DNA of 64,000 nt. Source: Pelagisphaera sp964404745. Lineage in GTDB: Bacteria; Verrucomicrobiota; Verrucomicrobiia; Opitutales; Opitutaceae. Below, one piece after another: positions 61,139-64,000 of this stretch. Position 1 is the stretch's first letter; every line of letters starts with the position of its first letter. The notes under the pieces were generated by a model. The model worked only from the letters and a program-made list of their open reading frames with translations, made no database searches and had not been told where the DNA came from. The stretch lies in NCBI GenBank assembly GCA_964404745.1, contig CAYOLG010000013.1, positions 49,740 through 113,739 of the forward strand. Reading direction: 5' to 3'. The translations under genes were made by a program, and so were the position numbers.

Positions 61139-62695
61139 ATGTTCGACCTCTCATCCAAATCGCGCGGCAGCTGGAAAGATGACATCCTATCGGGGCTGAC
61201 TGTGGCTCTGGCACTCGTACCTGAAGCCATCGCCTTCTCTTTCGCCGCCGGCGTTCCTCCTCTGGTGGGGCTCTGGGCAGCGGTCTTTATGGGCTTTGTC
61301 ACCGCCGCATTCGGCGGTCGCCCAGGAATGATTTCCGGAGCCACCGGAGCCATCGCTATCGTCATCGGCAAGACTGTGGTTTACGGAGAGTCGCAAGGCG
61401 AGGGGCTGGGGCTGCAATATCTTTTCGCCACCGTAATGCTGGCTGGAATCATTCAGGCTCTCGTAGGAGCCCTCAAACTCGGGCGCTTTATTCGCCTCGT
61501 CCCGCATCCAGTTATGATGGGATTCGTCAATGGCCTAGCCATCGTTATCCTGCTAGCCCAATTCGGTTCCTTCAAGTCTGCCGACGGCTCCTGGCTCGAC
61601 TCAAACCAAATGCTTGTCATGGGCGCCATGGTTGTCCTAACCATGCTCATCATCCAGCTCTTCCCCAAGCTCACCAAAGCCCTTCCCTCGACGCTCGTCG
61701 CCATCATTTCAGTAGGCCTGCTAAATTTCTTCTGGCTCGATACCAAAACCGTTTCTGACGTTCTCTTCGAAGGTACGGGTAGCAGCGTTCTCAGCGGAGC
61801 ATTTCCTTTACCCCATCTGCCAACGGGAATCGTTTGGAATCTGGAGGCGATTCAAGTCATCGGCGGCGCGGCTTTTACCGTAGCCATGGTAGGCATTATC
61901 GAATCGCTAATGACCTTGCAACTCATCGACGATCTCACTGAGACCCGCGGACAAGGGAATCGCGAATGCGTCGCCCAAGGGGCCGCTAATTTCCTCTCCG
62001 GCCTATTCGGCGGAATGGGGGGCTGTGCTATGATCGGGCAAAGCCTGATCAATATCAAATCGGGGGGCCGCGGCCGGACATCGGGCATTACAGCCGCTAG
62101 TGCCCTGGCCATTTTCATCATGGTAGGCGGACCGGTCATCGGTCAAATACCGGTCTCCGCCTTGGTCGGAGTCATGTTCATGGTCGTTATAGGCACCTTC
62201 GAATGGTCCACTTTCAAGACCGTAGGACGCGTGCCCCATTCGGAGATATTCGTCATTCTCGCAGTCACGCTGATCACCGTTTTCATGCACAATCTAGCTC
62301 TAGCTGTATTCGTCGGGGTAATACTGTCAGCTCTAGTATTCGCCTGGGAAAGCGCCCAGCATGTGCGCCTGTTCCCCAAAGACCTCAGCGACGGCAGCCG
62401 CGTCTACAATCTCCATGGTCTGCTCTACTTCGGTTCTGTCCGGGAATTCGCCGAGCGATTGTCGCCCAGCGACGATCCCGAGGAAGTGATCATCGATTTT
62501 AAGGACGCCCGCATCTGCGACTTTTCTAGTCTGGAAATGCTGAGCAGCGTTACCGAGCGTTATAAAAAAGCCGGCAAACGCGTTCGTCTGCAACACCTGA
62601 GCCCGGAGTGCCAGAAGTTGTTCAAAGACGCAGGCTCCCTCGTAGAAATCGAGGTCGCTGCCGACGATCCGCAATACCGTTTGGCGCGGGTGTAA
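61139..62695 (+). CDS. SulP-family anion transporter with STAS domain
   Basis: A 518-aa SulP/SLC26-type permease. The N-terminal helices carry the signature GLTVALALVPEAIAFSFAAG and, further on, AFGGRPGMISGATGAIAIVI; about 10-12 hydrophobic segments run to residue 400. The cytoplasmic STAS domain follows (VIIDFKDARICDFSSLEMLS, VRLQHLSPECQKLFKDAG). Members carry sulfate, bicarbonate or dicarboxylates; marine relatives are often Na+-dependent bicarbonate carriers, and sulfate release by the sulfatases here makes either possible. ATG 61139 follows a terminator-like leader. Convergent with mscL. Confidence 0.93.
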   Translation: MFDLSSKSRGSWKDDILSGLTVALALVPEAIAFSFAAGVPPLVGLWAAVFMGFVTAAFGGRPGMISGATGAIAIVIGKTVVYGESQGEGLGLQYLFATVMLAGIIQALVGALKLGRFIRLVPHPVMMGFVNGLAIVILLAQFGSFKSADGSWLDSNQMLVMGAMVVLTMLIIQLFPKLTKALPSTLVAIISVGLLNFFWLDTKTVSDVLFEGTGSSVLSGAFPLPHLPTGIVWNLEAIQVIGGAAFTVAMVGIIESLMTLQLIDDLTETRGQGNRECVAQGAANFLSGLFGGMGGCAMIGQSLINIKSGGRGRTSGITAASALAIFIMVGGPVIGQIPVSALVGVMFMVVIGTFEWSTFKTVGRVPHSEIFVILAVTLITVFMHNLALAVFVGVILSALVFAWESAQHVRLFPKDLSDGSRVYNLHGLLYFGSVREFAERLSPSDDPEEVIIDFKDARICDFSSLEMLSSVTERYKKAGKRVRLQHLSPECQKLFKDAGSLVEIEVAADDPQYRLARV

Positions 62696-62733
62696 GGCCC
62701 TTAATCATGGAATGGCGTAACTAGGCCCAATGC

Positions 62734-63195
62734 CTAGCCCACGCCACTGCTCTCAGATGCCTCGTCCGATTTTGCCCTTTTCAATAGAGCGTTTTGATCC
62801 CGTAAGAGATTTTCTATATTGGAAAGCAATTCGATATTCTTTGGCGTCAACACCTGATCGTCTTTCGGATCTTCGGATCTTCGGCTAAGTTTGTTCATCA
62901 ATTTGATAACAAAGAAAATCGTTAGCGTTATAATCAGAAAATCGATACAGACATTGATAAATTCCCCGTAGCCGATGGCCAATTCTTCCGTTTCCTCGGA
63001 ACCCTTTCTTAAAACGTATTTGAGATTGGCGAGCTCCACCCCATTGGACAGCAAAGCGAGAGGAGGCATGAGCACCTTGCCCACCAAGGAGTCGACCACC
63101 CGGTTGAAGGCCGTGCCCACCAGAATACCAATGGCCAAATCGACCATATTGCCCTTCACCGCGAAGTTCTTGAATTCGTCTATGAACTTTTTCAT
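62734..63195 (-). CDS. mscL: Large-conductance mechanosensitive channel MscL
   Basis: A 153-aa osmotic-release channel. Conserved N-terminal amphipathic helix and TM1: FIDEFKNFAVKGNMVDLAIG, ILVGTAFNRVVDSLV; then MPPLALLSNGVEL; TM2 YGEFINVCIDFLIITLTIFF. The C-terminal helical bundle is somewhat longer than in E. coli MscL (136 aa). ATG 63195. Monocistronic, convergent with sulP. Confidence 0.95.
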   Translation of the reverse strand: MKKFIDEFKNFAVKGNMVDLAIGILVGTAFNRVVDSLVGKVLMPPLALLSNGVELANLKYVLRKGSEETEELAIGYGEFINVCIDFLIITLTIFFVIKLMNKLSRRSEDPKDDQVLTPKNIELLSNIENLLRDQNALLKRAKSDEASESSGVG

Positions 63196-63377
63196 TTCTC
63201 AATTATTGCAGCCAGTACCCGACTTCATCAATCAATAATCAAACACAGTGGCCTAGAGCTAATCCCCAATCCTACAGACCACATCTCTGGACCCGCCGAC
63301 TCGACGAACCTTGATTGCTCGTTTGCTAAGCCGCCAAGAAAACTCGCGCCGGCATCCGAAGATTCGGACTTGAAGTG

Positions 63378-63434
63378 GTAGCGGGCGGGCGATCTCAACT
63401 TTTTACTCGTAATATATCCGCTACGGATATATTA
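63378..63434. repeat. Half REP-like unit and perfect 11-bp palindrome beside the IS element
   Basis: GTAGCGGGCGGGCGATCTC (63378-63396) resembles the end of the family A elements. After a short T-rich stretch comes TAATATATCCG-CTA-CGGATATATTA (63410-63434), a perfect 11-bp hairpin 25 bases from the transposase stop. It may end transposase transcription or mark the IS end. The IS terminal repeat is expected between here and 63458, but its partner lies outside the window. Confidence 0.5.
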
Positions 63435-63458
63435 TTGTGTCCAATAAAAATCAAGGCT

Positions 63459-64000
63459 CTAGACTAGCATGGCGTATTCGTTAACCAATACATCCATTAA
63501 GTTTTTGATCCTGCTGATGTACCTAAATTGGCATTCGGCCAGGTGCAGGATGAACTTATCCTCCTTGATTCCGTTAAACTGCGCCAGCCTTCTTTTGGCG
63601 AAGGACCAGAAGGCCTCTATGCCATTGATGTGGCTTTTGCCGCGGACGAACTCGTTGCTGCTATCATAGACCCGGTAATGGTCGTAGCCGTTGAGGATGA
63701 GCCCGTCGTAGGCCTTCCAGCCGTCGGAGTAGATCGTGCTGCCCTCGAGCACTTTGCCCTCTACCGTAGGCAGAAGAGCGGCCCTGCTCACAGAGGCGAC
63801 AACCGTCGCGAAGACATTTCCGCCCCGCTTGAGAAGGCCGAATACAGGTGTCTTGCCGGCACCCCACGGCCCCGTTTACCTCGCACTCTGCGAGCCCCGA
63901 AGAAGGACTCGTCGACCTCTATCTCGCCAGAGAGCCTCATCACTTCCCTGTATTGCCATGAGAGTATATGCTCTCGAAAGATATTATAATAGCGGTTCAC
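63459..64000 (-). mobile_element. IS1595-type (ISXO2-like) transposase, frameshifted, 5' end outside window
   Basis: A DDE transposase in two frames. The upstream part (64000 to about 63862) reads MRLSGEIEVDESFFGARRVR with first catalytic Asp, then KRGRG. In the next frame GAGKTPVFGLLKRGGNVFAT, STIYSDGWKAYDGLILNGYD (second Asp) and HINGIEAFWSFAKRRLAQFN (last catalytic Glu), ending at 63459. One more C in the CCCC run at 63862-63865 would join the two frames. The N-terminal zinc ribbon lies outside. Either an inactive copy, a homopolymer sequencing error, or (less likely) programmed frameshifting. Confidence 0.88.

Overview
The window looks like a draft or binned scaffold from a Verrucomicrobiota bacterium, probably of the Opitutales/Puniceicoccales kind. 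The evidence is the nusA-infB-rbfA-DHH order, several sulfatases, a TonB receptor, Tat-exported Gfo/Idh/MocA and prenyltransferase-repeat proteins, and a ceramidase/dehydrogenase/CxxCH cytochrome fusion of the type found in the PVC superphylum. This lineage call is inference from gene content, not from a marker phylogeny. Two runs of exactly 100 N (30252-30351 and 44186-44285) are scaffold gaps of unknown true size. No rRNA, tRNA or CRISPR array was seen.

Layout. 1-4.8 kb: translation/transcription operon on the minus strand (nusA, infB, rbfA, nrnA-like DHH), with an intrinsic terminator in the nusA leader. 4.9-7.6 kb: DUF2851, a small membrane protein and a D,D-carboxypeptidase. 8.0-8.4 kb: a broken GAF-domain gene. 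8.6-11.3 kb: a three-gene protein-modification operon (retropepsin-like protease, RimK ATP-grasp ligase with an RCK_C-like tail, AstE/AspA-like deacylase). 11.6-15.0 kb: methyltransferase, PfkB kinase, DEAD-box helicase. 15.4-28.4 kb: polysaccharide/sulfate-ester region (TonB receptor, two sulfatases, Gfo/Idh/MocA, a 1561-aa ceramidase-dehydrogenase-cytochrome fusion, SMP-30 lactonase). 28.5-31.7 kb: unknown protein, GNAT, a gap, then two broken genes. 31.9-37.7 kb: complete RND efflux operon. 38.2-38.8 kb: a voltage-gated sodium channel gene with nonsense codons. 38.9-44.2 kb: sodium/solute symporter and an exported beta-propeller amidohydrolase. 44.3-57.7 kb: carbohydrate/uronate catabolism and exported proteins of unclear role. 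58-63.2 kb: PerR-like regulator with katG, SulP transporter, MscL. 63.4 kb to the edge: a frameshifted IS1595-type transposase.

Three themes stand out. First, at least nine intergenic GC-rich paired hairpins occur, most starting GTAG or GGAG; this is the layout of REP/BIME elements mobilised by RAYT transposases, though no RAYT lies in the window. Second, six genes are broken: three by in-frame nonsense codons (two in the sodium channel, including one at the expected Trp of its selectivity filter) and three by frameshifts, two of which would be repaired by a single base in a homopolymer. This suggests either genome erosion or, for the frameshifts, sequencing error. Third, there are two candidate regulatory RNAs/attenuators (ahead of nusA and of sulP) and a dyad operator shared by two divergent promoters in the carbohydrate region.

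The genes point to a heterotroph feeding on sulfated or acidic polysaccharides: TonB uptake, sulfatases and GH105 outside or in the periplasm, then an epimerase/dehydrogenase, an enolase-superfamily dehydratase, PfkB kinase and isomerase in the cytoplasm.
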